DNA from: Vanilla planifolia
Lineage: Eukaryota; Streptophyta; Magnoliopsida; Asparagales; Orchidaceae
NCBI GenBank assembly: GCA_023846275.1
Contig: CM043877.1
Coordinates: forward strand, 17,962,607-18,026,606
Reading direction: 5' to 3'
DNA length: 64,000 nt
The first letter of the stretch is position 1. The number at the start of each line of letters is the position of its first letter. Below are positions 38,253-50,514 of this stretch, piece after piece. The translations under genes were made by a program, and so were the position numbers. The notes under the pieces were generated by a model. That model did no database searches. It was not told the DNA's origin and saw only the letters and a program-made list of their open reading frames with translations.

Positions 38253-40416
38253 TGATGTGAAACTAGTATATGAATCCCATAAGAGGGGGTGAATTATGGA
38301 CTTAAAAATACTTTTTACTATTTTTTATTGTATGTGTTTCTAAAAAATAGTTTATATTTATGTAAAACCTTGATTATATATATATATATATATATATATT
38401 ATTTTTAATATAATAAAGAAAAATAAAGATAAAAATTAAAATAAGACACAATAATTTTGTGGTGGTTCAATTCAAATTAGAACTACATCTAGCCCCAACC
38501 AAAGTTAGGAAAAACACCACTAACAAAGGTTACAAGGTGAGATTTTTTTCATATGATCATCTCCATCCTACTAGCTTTTGAAGGTTCAACTATAACTTGG
38601 GCTTCTATAAGCTCAACCCCAACTCTATTTTTTATGAGATCAAACTAAAGTTGAGTTTTCACAAGTACTGGACTGCCCAACCCTAAAACAAAAAGAAAAA
38701 TATAGTAAGACGAAAAAATTCTGATAAATTTGTACAATTCTTATACTTACTAATTAATAGAACAAGATATAACAAACTTAAATTTAAGAAGAGAAATGAG
38801 AAATTGAAAGTTTAGAAGTACAAGATTTAGTTAAAAAAATTTAACGATTTGAGAAAGATAAGTCGTAGTGTTTCTAGTAGAATTCATGATAATAAAATAT
38901 TGAGTAGTACTTTGTTCCCAAAGATTAATTCAAGTTTATTAGTTATTTTATTTACAATGGTTAGGTATTTATAAAAATATTTTGATTATAGCCATTAGAA
39001 AATATAAAAATGTTATTTGAAAGCTACAATTAAATAGCTTAAAAAGCTTTTACAAACATTTTAAAATAATTTTTTCAAATAACAAACATAATGATTAAAT
39101 AATTAGCAGTTAAGAGTTATGAACCAAGGCCATTAGATTTGATCAAAGATAATACAAACCATCAGATCTAATGCTAAATAAGTGGTTGAGTAATGGAAGG
39201 TCTGATTAAGACAGATTTGATCTAGGCCATCCGATCATATTAGATGAGATCTGGATCATTCAATTCAATAATGATAGAGTAACAGTAGATCTCAATCGTG
39301 GGATTCAAATAGGATAATTAAGAGGCAAATGATTTAAGGATAAGATAGAAAGAATTCTAATTATCTGATAAGTTATGATGAAGCTACAACCATTAAATCT
39401 AAGTATAAATCATATGAAATCAATGAAATAAAAAATCATCATTAGATCTGGGAGATCAAATGTATGATGGGATGGATGATCGTGACTGATTAATTAATGG
39501 AGTTAAGCTCCATCATGCGATTGCAAATGTGTGATCGAATGGTGCTGAGCACTCTCAATTTTGGATGCAAACTGATACAAGGGATTTAGTCCCATATTGT
39601 AAGGAAAGAAAAGTATTTGGACTTTATAAGCATTCATGCAGGATAGGCATTCGAGCAAAATTGGGGTTGGCTTCTCCTTGAATTCTTGGGAATTCATGAC
39701 ATGGGTGTATCATAACATACAGGTTTATATTGGTTTGACTTGACTCATACGTATAATTAATTTGAGTGCTGCTCAGCTTGATCCAATGCCTTACCCAATT
39801 AGTTCAAGAATTCATCATTAGCCAGAATGAGATCAACTTGATTTGGTTTCAACTATTTCTTAACTTGAGGTTTGCCAATGCCGGGGCATGCTTTCTTCAT
39901 TCGAGAGCTTTGCACTTGAGCACAAGCTAGGATGTGGTAAATTTTTTATTTTTAAAATTTTAATTATGAAAATTTAATAAAATTATTTTTTTTAAATTTA
40001 ATCAAAGTTTAGTAAATAAACTAACATGAAATTTGATAAGGATAAAATTTAACCAAGAAAAAGATTATAGGATTTAAAAATGAAATCTTATTTTGTTTGC
40101 TAAATCAAAGAGATGATTAAATAATTTGATGCACAAATATGATTTTAAATTGATACAAAATAAGAGTGTCTTAAAATTATAGACTAATATTTTATTTTAT
40201 ATAAATAAACTTATCAAAGCTTGGTGCATATTTTTTCAATCTTTGAAACTTGTTGAGTACTCTAAAGTACTCCCAAGACCACTGATTCACCATCTTCAAT
40301 GTTTCATGACTTGTTCACTAAAAACTATATATTATTCATACTAACTAAATAAGTCCATTAGAATAACATGTTAAATAGTTAATGCTTGATTTATCAAACA
40401 TAAAGGTGACCTAACA
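38253..40416 (-). mobile_element. Probable solo LTR of a SIRE-like copia, nested in family G
   Basis: Read on the minus strand it runs TGTTAGGTCACC (40416) to ...CACCCCCTCTTATGGGATTCATATACTAGTTTCACATCA (38253 end). The CACCCCCTCTT run near the 3' end is common in plant SIRE-type LTRs. The ungapped family-G copy at 21430-21500 supports an insertion here. A TTAGTCCCATATTG motif and a TTTATAAG box at about 39588-39630 look like LTR promoter elements, and a (TA)n run lies at about 38373-38399. No clear target duplication is seen, so the exact left end is uncertain. Confidence 0.62.
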
Positions 40417-40639
40417 TAGAGCAGATATATTAGGCTATCGTGGGTGATGGGGTGGTGCGAGTTAAGTAGATCATCCAATTTTTGGGTCAATCTAGTCAAG
40501 CAGGGGGTCAAGTCAACTCTAGTAGTAGAAGTAGTTGTTCATGGTGTTGATGATGGTAGTGGATAACAAAAAGTAGAAAAAAAGAAAAAACTCAATTTTA
40601 AGTATTTTTGAAGCAAGTTTTCACCAAATTTTTTATCGA

Positions 40640-41354
40640 CAAACTTTTGGAACTGGTGTAATACCAGTGAGTGTGTTTGTGAGCTAATGTTAAATGCCCT
40701 TGTGTTGTCCTCCCTGGGTGAAAGAGATCTTTACTCAGTGGTATCAGGTTGATAAGTAATGCTCTAATAGGTGTGGCGTGATTTGGTGTAAGTCATCATA
40801 AGTAAGCTAAGAATTCTCAATCAAAGGTTTGCTCTTTTAATGAACTAAAAATTTTTTAATTTATAATCTTTTGCTAGAATTATCTGATGATCTAAATTTT
40901 TTTACACTGTCCTTACTCTCAAGGCTAATGTAGTGGTAGAAATATGTTCACTCAATATTAGAGAATCAGGCTCAAATAGTTCACTGGGTATTAGATGTGG
41001 CACCCTATAAGAGACTAAATCTTTAATATTAAGGATCGCATTAATCTCATACTCTTTTAATAAATCCAACACATATACATTAATTTCTAGTTTTTTAATA
41101 TTCTTAAAAAGTCCAGCTTCATGCACTTATAATTTTTTATAAGCTTCAAGAGAGAACTATTCTCACCTAACTCTAATTATAGCATAATCTCTTTTATAAA
41201 ATTTGTTAACCTTTTTTTGAGCATCTACCAGTTTCTTATATCTTTTATTACTTAAATTAATATTTTTAAATATTATTTTAGATAATAAAGAGATTTGAGA
41301 AAAGATAGAAGTCCAAAAGTCTACTAGTAAGGGAATAAGATTAATAGGAGACAT
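40640..41354 (-). pseudogene. Family G integrase C-terminal tail and pol end
   Basis: SPINLIPLLVDF opens the segment (family S-P-I-D-L-I-P-L, the end of the integrase core). INLSNKRYKKLVDAQKKVNKFYKRDYAIIRVR follows, with GDYVMVR-type sequence expected there. The next frame has KKLEINVYVLDLLKEYEINAILNIKDLVSY, matching the integrase C-terminal 'AYVLDLP...FNVADL' block. A tail with EPSSL...EDD-like residues (clearer at 45198-44995) ends near 40640. The HHCC and DDE parts of integrase are absent: this segment follows the protease directly. Confidence 0.8.
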
Positions 41355-41460
41355 TATCTTATTACCATGAGCTTATATAATAAGTTGTAGGTTTGGTATG
41401 GTGGTGGCTAACTCCTTAATTATAAGAAGTTAAAATAAGCCTTCTTGATCATGGGTCTTC

Positions 41461-41890
41461 CTAACTTGGGATAGCATGATCAAGCTTAAATTCTTTATCT
41501 TTAATTTTTTTAACCAAGAGCTTAAATTTTTTTATAGATTTATTAAGCTTAAGTGATTGAAATCTCTTATGAGATTGGGTGGGGTGTAATGTGATAATTT
41601 TTTCTTCATAAGTAAAAAAGCACATATTAGCCTTACCCTTTAAAGTCGTGTCCCTATCAAAAAGACTTGGTCTTTCAAGGATAAGATAACCTAGTTGTAT
41701 GGGTACTACATCGCATAAAACCTTGCTTTTATACTTACCCAATTTTAAGGATACATAACATCATTATTTATTAGGTATAAAGGTTTTATCTATCCATAAT
41801 ACAAAGTAAGGGTTGGAGTATTCTAATAAAGAAGTTATTATTTTGTTAGTGGCCTAAAGAAATATTCAATTAATGAAACTACTATTATTT
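41461..41890 (-). pseudogene. Family G aspartic protease
   Basis: The translation shows an N-N-S-S stretch where an IDSGS active site is expected (about 41870), then LGKYKSKVLCDVVPIQLGYLILERPSLFDRDTTLKGKANM, the second retropepsin half (family: CDVVPM...LLGRPWQFDR). Loss of the catalytic Asp means no activity. It is followed after about 100 bp by the integrase tail instead of RT. Confidence 0.82.
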
Positions 41891-42059
41891 ATGATCATTC
41901 TATATGGTTCTTCTTTAATTTTTATGTTGGTTCTAGTCATCTTATAGTTATGAGGTTATAAGGGTCTACCTAATCATGAAATTTTTCATGTTTTTTAATT
42001 CTTGCTCAACTTCCTCATTAGGCATCATGTTTTTTATTATTTTAACTCATTTTATTGAT

Positions 42060-43006
42060 TAACACTTTCTAGGTTCATAATCATTTTATTGGGTTGGTTG
42101 GCTTGAAGAAGGGTGTCAAGTGGGTGATAATATGAGTTTGAGATGTTTAAAAGCTATAGTAAAAAGGGTGGATAAAGTATGAGTTTTAGTGGGTTAAGAA
42201 ATTATGATGTAAGCTTTCAAAGTGATTGACTCATTATTTCTTTTAAAATAAGAAGTTTTATTTTTTTATACATTTTTAGATATGTGATAAGATTTCTTTA
42301 AGATAGTAATATTTCTCAAGTTAAGATCAGATTACATGTATTCATTTAAACCTATTCTAAAATGACAAAATATTATATGCTCACATTTACCTAGATCACA
42401 TCTAAGTTTATAATCCTCAAATTTATTAATGTACTTCTCAATAGATCTATCACCTTAGAAAAGCCTTTGTTATTTATCTAATATTTTGACACTATAGGTT
42501 AATGGAACAAACTAATTATACAACCTAATCTTAAGATTTTTTTAAGTTTGGGATACCTCTTTATCATTATTAGTATATTATCACTTTAAGTTTCTAAGAA
42601 ACTTATTAAAAATACTTATGAGTTTAATCTTAATAAATTGATACTTCTTTTGCTCACTTATTTGGTGTCAATTAAAACAATCATCTATACTAGTTTATCA
42701 ATCTATGTAATCTTTAAGATTATAACTATCATTAAAAGTTGAGACATCTAGTTTCTTATTCACTAGACATATCTAGATGATTATTTAAGTTTAACTCATT
42801 TGAAGGTTCATTTCTTTTTCTATGGTCATGGTTTCTTTAATGAATATCTTGATCAAATTCATTAGAAGACTCGTGTCTTTTATGGTTCCTACATCTCCTA
42901 AAGTTTTTTCTTCTAATTTGTTAGGTGTGACATTTCTTCTCTTATTATCTCTTTCTCTTCTAGGATTTGGTTCATGATATTGGTTTAAGAGGATTTGTCT
43001 AACCAT
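42060..43006 (-). pseudogene. Family G gag
   Basis: It starts near MVRQILLNQYHEPNPRRERD, an Arg-rich N region. After stop-rich sequence, KFEDYKLRCDLGKCEH near 42425 and FRIGLNEY followed by SDLNLRNITILKKSYHIS near 42350 match the gag segment normally reading 'eFe.L...cdl.E.e...a.fl.GL...i...v.l......eea...a...E'. Broken by many stops. A zinc knuckle is not visible. Confidence 0.65.
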
Positions 43007-43009
43007 TTA

Positions 43010-45059
43010 GATGAGTTGGGTTATTGATATAGATATTTCTAGCATGGGATCTTGGTTTAAATTTTTTTGACTTTAGATTAATTCTTCACATTAATTTACC
43101 ATTTGATAAGACCTACTAAATCTTGTGGTTATAAAATGGTTTGCCACATAAGGAGATATTAAGAAAAATAATGTAAGATTTCTTTCTTTTTTATAAACAA
43201 ATATTTGTAAAAATAAAGAAATTATAGCTATAAAACATCAAATGTGAGATAGGATGTGCTTCCAAAAAAATGATGAGTGATCAAGGTGTCCCTTTTGCCA
43301 TACCATCCCCAGAAAGATGGTGAGGAATCGTATTACTGTTTTTATATCACCCCTTAGGACAAGTTTACCTATAATATTATAAGAGTTTTTTTAGTAGATA
43401 CACTAAGCAAAAAAGAAAAAAATTAGTAGAAAACTATGTTCTCAAATACGAAAGTTGACGTAGAGTAAAAAACCATGGTCTTTAATACCAAAGTTTAATA
43501 CATTATATAAAAGATTTTTTATTAGTAAAAAATCATAGGCTTTAATACCAAAATTGATGCAAGGTAATTTAAATTTTTATCAAGATTTAATTTGGAGCTT
43601 ACAATATTATAAATTTTCAATAGATTATTAAGAAATATGAAAAGATATTATATACTAATTAGGGATAGATGATGCATGTGTTATTTTAAAATTATTCAAA
43701 AATTAATATTCTTAAGTTGTAGTATAGATTATTAAGTTGAGTATGTGACAACACAATTCCTTAAATATTAAGTATAAAATCTTATAAAATAATTTTTTCA
43801 CATCCAATTTCACACATATAAAGTAAAGAATTTAAAACAAACTTTATGTGATGTACTTTAATAAAAAAAATAACAACTTTAACTTTACATTAGATGTCTG
43901 TCTTTTAGTGAAGTTTTCTTACCTTTGATCATTGTCTCTCGTAAAAGATTTGATTATCAACTCTCTTGGTGCAAAATCTTTCAGCTTCGATCCGTGCATC
44001 TCATAAGAGAAGTTGAAATTTTTCTAACTAAAGTTAGGCTCACACACTTTGTTTATAAAGTAGAAGCACACAAATAAAAGAAATTTTTACTCCATAACTT
44101 TTTTCTTTACTTATAGCCTAATGTGCATCCCTATTTATAGAGATCTCAAGGATACAGTAATAAATGACTAACCTAAAATTTTTGATATAATATAAATTTA
44201 GACTTCTACCAAGGTCTACTTTGGAACCTATAATATTAAAGATGCTCAATAGATTATGACAAAATATAAAAAAAATATTATGTACTAATTAGAGTTAATG
44301 GTGTGTATGATATTTTAGAGTTAAGTGGCAACACCTTAAGGATTAAGTATAAACTCTTGTAAAATAATTTTTGTCATATTTAATTTCACACATAAAATAA
44401 AAAAATTTAAGATAAACTCCATATAGAGTACTTTAATAGAAAAAATAACTCAAACTTTAGATTTTTATTAAAAAAATAAAATTTGTTAAAAAGAGTACAC
44501 TTTTTTTGATGATGTCTTATTGTTTCATAAGTGTTGACATTTGGAGCACCAAAGATATGAATGGGCGACAAGGTGGTGGTTAATCAATAATTTTTAAAAT
44601 ACATTAAAAATAAAAATTAATAAAAAAATTAAAAAAAAGATAACAAAATTAATTGAATTAAGTTGTTCCCTAATTAGTCGTGCATTTAAAATAGTGGTAA
44701 TGACGAGTGGTGAAACGACAAGGTGATCAGTGCAACTTTGGTGGATCGATGCATTATTTTGGGTTTTGATTTCGATGGACAGCACAAGCAATGAAGTGTT
44801 GAAGCTTCGAATCTACTTTAGGGTTAGAGAGAATCAACTAGTTGACCGGCCAACACGTTGATTGATTTGGTTGGCACTGGTCAAGCAGGTTTTGAGTTTC
44901 ATGCGTCGATGTAAGTCGACTGAGTGTAAGACAAGTGGCGGCAATAGTTTTTTATGATAACAAATGGTAGTGGATGACAAATAATGGAAAAAAGCTAACA
45001 AATCAAATTTAAGCATTTTTTAAAGTAATTATCAACAAACGTTTGCATTAATGAACATA
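43010..45059 (-). repeat. Family G LTR copies b and c, partly tandem
   Basis: Two overlapping-content LTR pieces follow each other: 43560-44170 and 44180-44560. Both carry the gatt(c/a)tt..caa(t/g)g...aagtataaaatc block and gatgatg; then the 44580-45059 part matches the G end region (ggtggtggtt, tttgtgagctaacgttagc at 45088). The duplicated order suggests unequal exchange or two insertions. 43010-43560 is gag leader-like sequence without a gene. Confidence 0.55.
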
Positions 45060-46330
45060 TGGAATTGATGTGATGCCTACGAGTATGTGTTTGTGAGCTA
45101 ACGTTAGCTACTCCTATGTCATCCTCCCTAGGTGCGAGAGAGCTTGGCTCGATGGTATTAGGGTAATAGGTAGAGTAATACTCTGATAGATGTAGCATGA
45201 TATGGTGTTGGTCACCATAAATAAGCCAAGAGTTTTTTATCGAAGGATTGTCTTTCCAACAAACTAAAAATTTTGTAAGTTTATAATCTTTTGTTAGAAT
45301 TGTCTAATGATCTAACATTTTCTCAACATAATCCTTGCTCTCAAGGTTACTATAGTTGTGGGAACGAGTTCACTCAACATGGGAGAATTAGGCTATAAAG
45401 ACTCACTAGGTATTGAATGTGATGCCTAGTAATTGACTAAATTCATATTATTAAAGGTTGTACTAATTTCATACTCTTTTAACAATCTCAACACATACAG
45501 ATTTGTTTTTAGTTTTTGAATAATCCTAAAAAGTCCAATTTCATGCACTTATAATTTCATGTAAGCTCTATGAGGGAACGATTCTAACCCAACTCTAATT
45601 ATAACATAATTTCTTTTATGTAATTCATTAACATTCCTTTGAGCATCTATTAGTTTCTTTATCTTTCATTACTTAGATTTATTTTTTTAGATATTTTTTA
45701 GGTAATAAAGAGATATAAGAAAAGATAAAATTTTATTAACAAGGGAATAAGATCAATAAGAGATATTGTATTATTATAATGAGCTTATGTAATAGGTGGT
45801 GGGTCTAGTAAGGTGGTGGTTAACTCCTTAATTATAAGAGAACAATCTAAGTCTCCTTAACCAAGGGTCTTTCTAACTTGGCATAATATAATCAAGTTTA
45901 AATTCTATCTTTTCTTTTTCTTTATCCATGGGCTTAGAATTAGTTATAAATTTACTAGGCTTAACTGATTGGGGTTTCTCATGAGCTGGGGTAGAGTCTA
46001 ATATGATGGTCTTTCCTTCATAAACAAAAGAATACAAGTTAGTCTTATCCTTCAAAGTCAGGTCCCTATCAAAAGCCATGGTCTTTCAAAGATACAATGA
46101 CCTACTTGCATAGGTACGACATCGCAAAAAACCTTATCATTATACCTACCTAAGCTCAAGGGTACATAACATTGTTGCTTAATAGCTATAAAGATTTTAC
46201 TTATCCATGACACAAAGTAGGGGTTCATGTGTTCCAATTAAGAAGCTCATATTTGCTTAACGACCTTAGGAGATATGCATTGATGCAACTACCATTATCT
46301 ATGATCATCCTATAAGGTTATCTCTTAATT
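45060..46330 (-). pseudogene. Family G second copy: protease joined to integrase tail
   Basis: The minus strand from 46330 gives IIDNGSCINAISPKVVKQI, an active-site region with D-N-G-S. LGRYNDKVFCDVVPMQVGH follows, then the frame 46079-45873 with FDRDLTLKDKTNLYSFVYEGKTI. The same linker as in copy 1 (LIIKELTTT-like) follows near 45830. Integrase tail sequence comes next (SLIDLIPL-like at 45750, ISRYLRF-type basic stretch to 45300), ending in TIEPSSLAPREDDIGVANVSSQ at 45148-45085. RT, RNase H and the integrase catalytic core are absent exactly as in copy 1. Confidence 0.75.
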
Positions 46331-46339
46331 TTTATATTG

Positions 46340-46640
46340 GTGCTAAAATATTAGGGTGTAGAGTTATTACAGGTGATAAGTTGACGTAGGTTGAGTAGAT
46401 AAGCTAATTCCCAGGTTAATCGGGTCACGTGGGTGTGGGTCAGCTCGGGTGGCAAAAGCAGCTGTTGATGATAGTGGTGATGGTTGCAGACGACTATGGA
46501 AGGTGAAAGGCTACAAAAATAGAAAAAACTCAATTTTAATCATTTTTGAAGTAATTTTCAATCATATTTTGTTCCAAACAAACTTATGAAACTAGTTGGA
46601 TGTCAACGAGTATGTTTGTAAGCTAAAGTTAGATGCTCAT
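46340..46640 (-). repeat. Family G pol tail/LTR fragment
   Basis: It matches 40440-40720 and 45060-45110 (tgt(c/g)aacgagtatgtttgtaagctaaagttagatgctc; ggtgaaaggctacaaaaatagaaaaaactcaattttaa). It lies between the G protease and the SIRE-like gag and marks the insertion border of G into that element. Confidence 0.6.
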
Positions 46641-47160
46641 ACTTAATGAGTCTCTATAATTCTTTCTTCTCCTTTGCTCTTTTTTTCCTTATCTTTGTTA
46701 ATAAAATTTTAACATTAGAGCTCTTAATCTAATGTTCTTTCACCACATGATTGGAGGTCTTATGCTTATATAAATTTTGCAACTTAAACCAAACATTTTG
46801 AGTAATATCTATATTCAAAACTTTTCAAATTTTATATTAGATATATTAAAAAAATAAGATTAAAATCACAATAATTAATTTGAACATTAAATTTGTCTTT
46901 CAAGAAAAATTCATTCAAACCTTTTCTAGCAACTTTTCTTCAACTCTTTTAAAAGAAAATACAAAATCATTTTCAACAATATCCCATAGTTTAATATTAA
47001 TTGATTTAATGAAAACACACATACGATCTATCACTAAGAATAGAACTTTCCTTTAAACAAGGGAGGAAAATGAGATAAATTCATCTCACCAAATCAAAAA
47101 TGTTCGTCAACCATATTATGAGACATTGATAAGATCTTCTCAAAAAAATTGTTTTTGTTG
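46641..47160 (-). pseudogene. SIRE-like copia gag N-terminal part
   Basis: The minus strand in shifting frames gives FPPLFKGKFYS (family PPLFxGxNYxxWK) near 47050, then INY*TMGYC near 46990. ARKGLNEFFLKDKFNVQINYCDFNLI (46925-46850) and a KLQNLYKH-like stretch near 46780 complete the usual order of SIRE gag. Interrupted at 46640 by a G fragment. It may be the front of the same element as 36560-37280, split by the G insertions. Confidence 0.6.
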
Positions 47161-47166
47161 ATTTAA

Positions 47167-47182
47167 CCTTGATCTAATACCC
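47167..47182 (-). other. Decayed primer-binding site
   Basis: The minus strand reads GGGTATTAGATCAAGG, three or four changes from TGGTATCAGAGCAAGG, the tRNA-Met site common in SIRE-type copia elements. It sits between the LTR and gag in the right order. Confidence 0.6.
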
Positions 47183-47189
47183 TTTATTA

Positions 47190-49245
47190 TAAATTATAGG
47201 AGCATGATGATATAAGAGGGATAGTAGATTATGTAAATTCAAATCTTAAAACTAATTTAAATAATTTAATTTATTTTGTAACAAAAGATTTTATTATTCT
47301 ACATCTTATTGGCTATTATAAAACTTATTTTTAAACAATATATTAAGCTTACAAAAACTTTTCATATTGTAATGTAAGTAAAATACATAATGAGTTTCAT
47401 ATGATTCAATCTAAACTCAAATCTATATCCACTCTTGACCAAAAGATTAGGTAATCTATTAAATTATTGGCTCAATAAATGTCAACAACACTAGCTTAAT
47501 AAAAGCCTACAACACTAGCTTAAGAAAATACTACAATAATGACTTAGTAAAAGCTAACACATTTATTTAATTAGAGTTTAATAACATGGCTTAATAAAAG
47601 CCTAATATAATTACTTAATAAGATCAGATAAAAAACAAGTAAAAGCCCAAACAATGGGACAATGAAACTAGGTAAAAGCTTAATATAATAATTCCTACAA
47701 CTAAAGAACAATTAAACATGCTACTTAAGTCAATACAAGATATGTAATGAAACTTAATGCTCGTACAAAAGTGAATATAATGGATGTAACTTAAAATAAT
47801 AATGTGTAATCCAATCAAGCTTTCTTATAATAGATTTTTCAATCAAGCATTAGTCAACTTTATCATATTTAGATCTCTTTATATACTCCTAAGAATGCTT
47901 TCAAACCAAAATATTTTCAAATAGTTATGTCAAACTAGTCATTATTCATATTCTAAAATAATCATAGTTTATGATCCAAGGAGTCATATAAGTATGATTC
48001 ACTATTTACAATATTTCCCAATCAATTGACAAAATACAACTAGTTCATGTTTACTTTGCAAAAGATATCACACCTATATGATATAGACATCACATGGTAT
48101 GACTAGAACAAAATAGTGCAAATCTAAATTCTGAGTTCTCAAGAAATATTACGAGATACATGATTATACATTACGATAAGTCAAAAAAATAGGATTATTT
48201 CTATTAATCATAAGGTATTATGTTGGTACGATAAAGGTATCATGTTATTACAATTCAAATATACCAAATATATGACTAAGTCATAAACTAGACTTTTGGA
48301 TGAAATGGCATTGTACTTGTAGAAATTCCTATTATATCGTACAATTGAAACTAATACAATCACTACCTAAGTCCTAAATTCTCACTAGACATATAAATTA
48401 ATCATATTAATACAATTAATATCATCATACTATATGAAGACAATTAGCTCTTCACATCATTCAGAAAATAAGTAATGCATTCATTTGACTTGTATGATAG
48501 TACATCAAATTTGAATTTCTCTCATCACACAGTTTGATGTCTTGTTTTATCCTCTTGATGAATGAATTATACTAATACAAAAATTAATATCATAATATAT
48601 GAAAATCAAGAATACTATATCTTAAATCAGCTCTCTTGAGTAAATAATGAACATACTATACAATAAGGGTATTTTACTAGTATAAAAGAGTGAAATAATC
48701 ATATTTCTTAAGACAGCATCAACCAATGCTCATCTAATCCAACTATTAACTGATCATATTATATGATGAATTCATTGTACAAGGATGATCAGTTTATCCA
48801 ACACAAACCTCACTCATTTTAATTTTTTGTTAAATTTCAACTTGATTTAATCTTAACACATAATATAACTTACTATGCATATAATATTTTAAGTTAGATA
48901 ATATATATAAAATGAGATAAAATATATGTCTTAAGTAAATCTTAATTGTCTTAAACAAATTGTTATAAGTTTTGACTTAGTAATCACCAAAATGAAGAAA
49001 CTCAACAAAGATTTTCTTGTTTTGTTGCTCGAGCTGGTGCTTCTCTTAGTGTTAATTATAGTTAATACCCAAACATCTTCATTAAACTTCTTGATTCATT
49101 TGATCAAACTCTCTACAAGATTAACCTAATTATTCTTGAGAGACATAATTTGAAATCAATACTTAGTAAAAAAAACATTAGTAAATATAACATAATAATT
49201 TTGTTATTATTAAACAAATAATGTAATGACTAAATGGTATAATAA
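47190..49245 (-). repeat. SIRE-like copia 5' LTR, copy 4 (about 2 kb)
   Basis: On the minus strand it runs from about 49245 (aatggtataataat end) to near 47190, where ATCCCTCTTATATCATC (a decayed CCCCTCTT motif) precedes the PBS. It is the most complete copy of the family also seen at 2190, 26250 and 34569. Confidence 0.65.
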
Positions 49246-50514
49246 TGAGAAAGCAGAATTATGAGAGAAAGAGCTTAAAGAGAAAAAGGTTGCCTTTTAG
49301 ATTTTTACACCAATTTAGTGTTATTAGAAAGGAAAGAGGAAGAACTCAAAGAAAAGAGGAAGTTTTTAATCATGACTTGTGGAAACTTCATTGTAAGGTA
49401 ACTTTTCATCCTTAAAGCATGTGTTGTCTTTTTAAATCATTAAGTGAATCTTATAAGTTTCATTTTGATGTTAAGGGGCTAAAGACTATTATTGTTTCAA
49501 CTACACTAATGGTACTAGATAATCGTTTAGATTGTCTAGTACAAATGTGTAACAGAAATTAATATGAGGACTTCAGCTTCAGTGTACATAAGTTTTCTAT
49601 ATAGATTTTTCTTATACTATTCTTAGATCAAATAGTACAATAAGCTGCAAAATGTCTAAAGTGACGATCATATGTCTGATTCATAGCCTAATCAAGTAGT
49701 GGTCAAGAATATACATAATTTTAAATGTGATCATTTGTCCAATCACTCATATAATCTCTTGAGAATATCTATTCAATCATACAATTAATCAATTAGTTGT
49801 CTAGAACATACTAGTATGACATGTTGAATAGTATGATAACTTTAAGCAATGTATAAAAGAGATTGTCTATTTGCTTACTCTTCTCTGATCGAAAATCTAT
49901 TATGGATCATATTAGTATAATAGAGAGATCGAATGTGTACAATTAGTTATTAATGAGAGATTACACGTATGTTCCTCCATCTAACTAACATATGACAAGG
50001 ATTGTGTAGTACGATGTGAGTAATTATGTTGTACAAACTGTTGACAAAAAGTGAAAATGAGAGGATTTGTAGGGTTGGAATGAGGTAGCTATTTGAAAGT
50101 GCTTTTTTGTAAGTTATAATTAGAATTTGACTTATTATTTATAAAGATAATGTGAATTATGCAAAAAAATGAGAAAAGCTAATGAGAGAAAAAAAGCAAT
50201 GGAAGAAACATATCTAAGCTGTGAAGTGAGCAAATAAAATAACTACCATAGGTTGCTAAATTTTCTTAGTTATTATTGTGGTAACATCAAAATATGAGCA
50301 TTTTCATAACATAACATGAATTATATATGTTTTATCTTTATTATAGTACTTTATTATCATTTATGTCTAATATATGTTAAAAAATGAAGGAAAAGAAATA
50401 AAATAAAAAGAAAAAAAAGAAAGATAATGGCTAATCAAGTGATTTGGTATATTACAAGAAAGAAAGAAAATTTTATGACCTTATTCTATAGCAACCTGAT
50501 AGATAAGATATATA
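49246..50514 (+). repeat. Degenerate gypsy LTR, front part
   Basis: 49250-49560 holds no recognisable signal. From about 49900 the order (agtacgatgtgag..., gaaagtgctttttt, the A-rich ataaaataaaaagaaaaaa tract at 50398) resembles the layout of the LTRs at 9258 and 22620, though at low similarity. No coding sequence. Confidence 0.4.

Noticed and set aside
38280..38330. gagggggtgaatt motif as the start of a DNA transposon
   Set aside because: On the minus strand it reads as the CACCCCCTCTT run near the 3' end of SIRE-type LTRs, and the outer ends are TG...CA; no terminal inverted repeat of a DNA transposon is seen.
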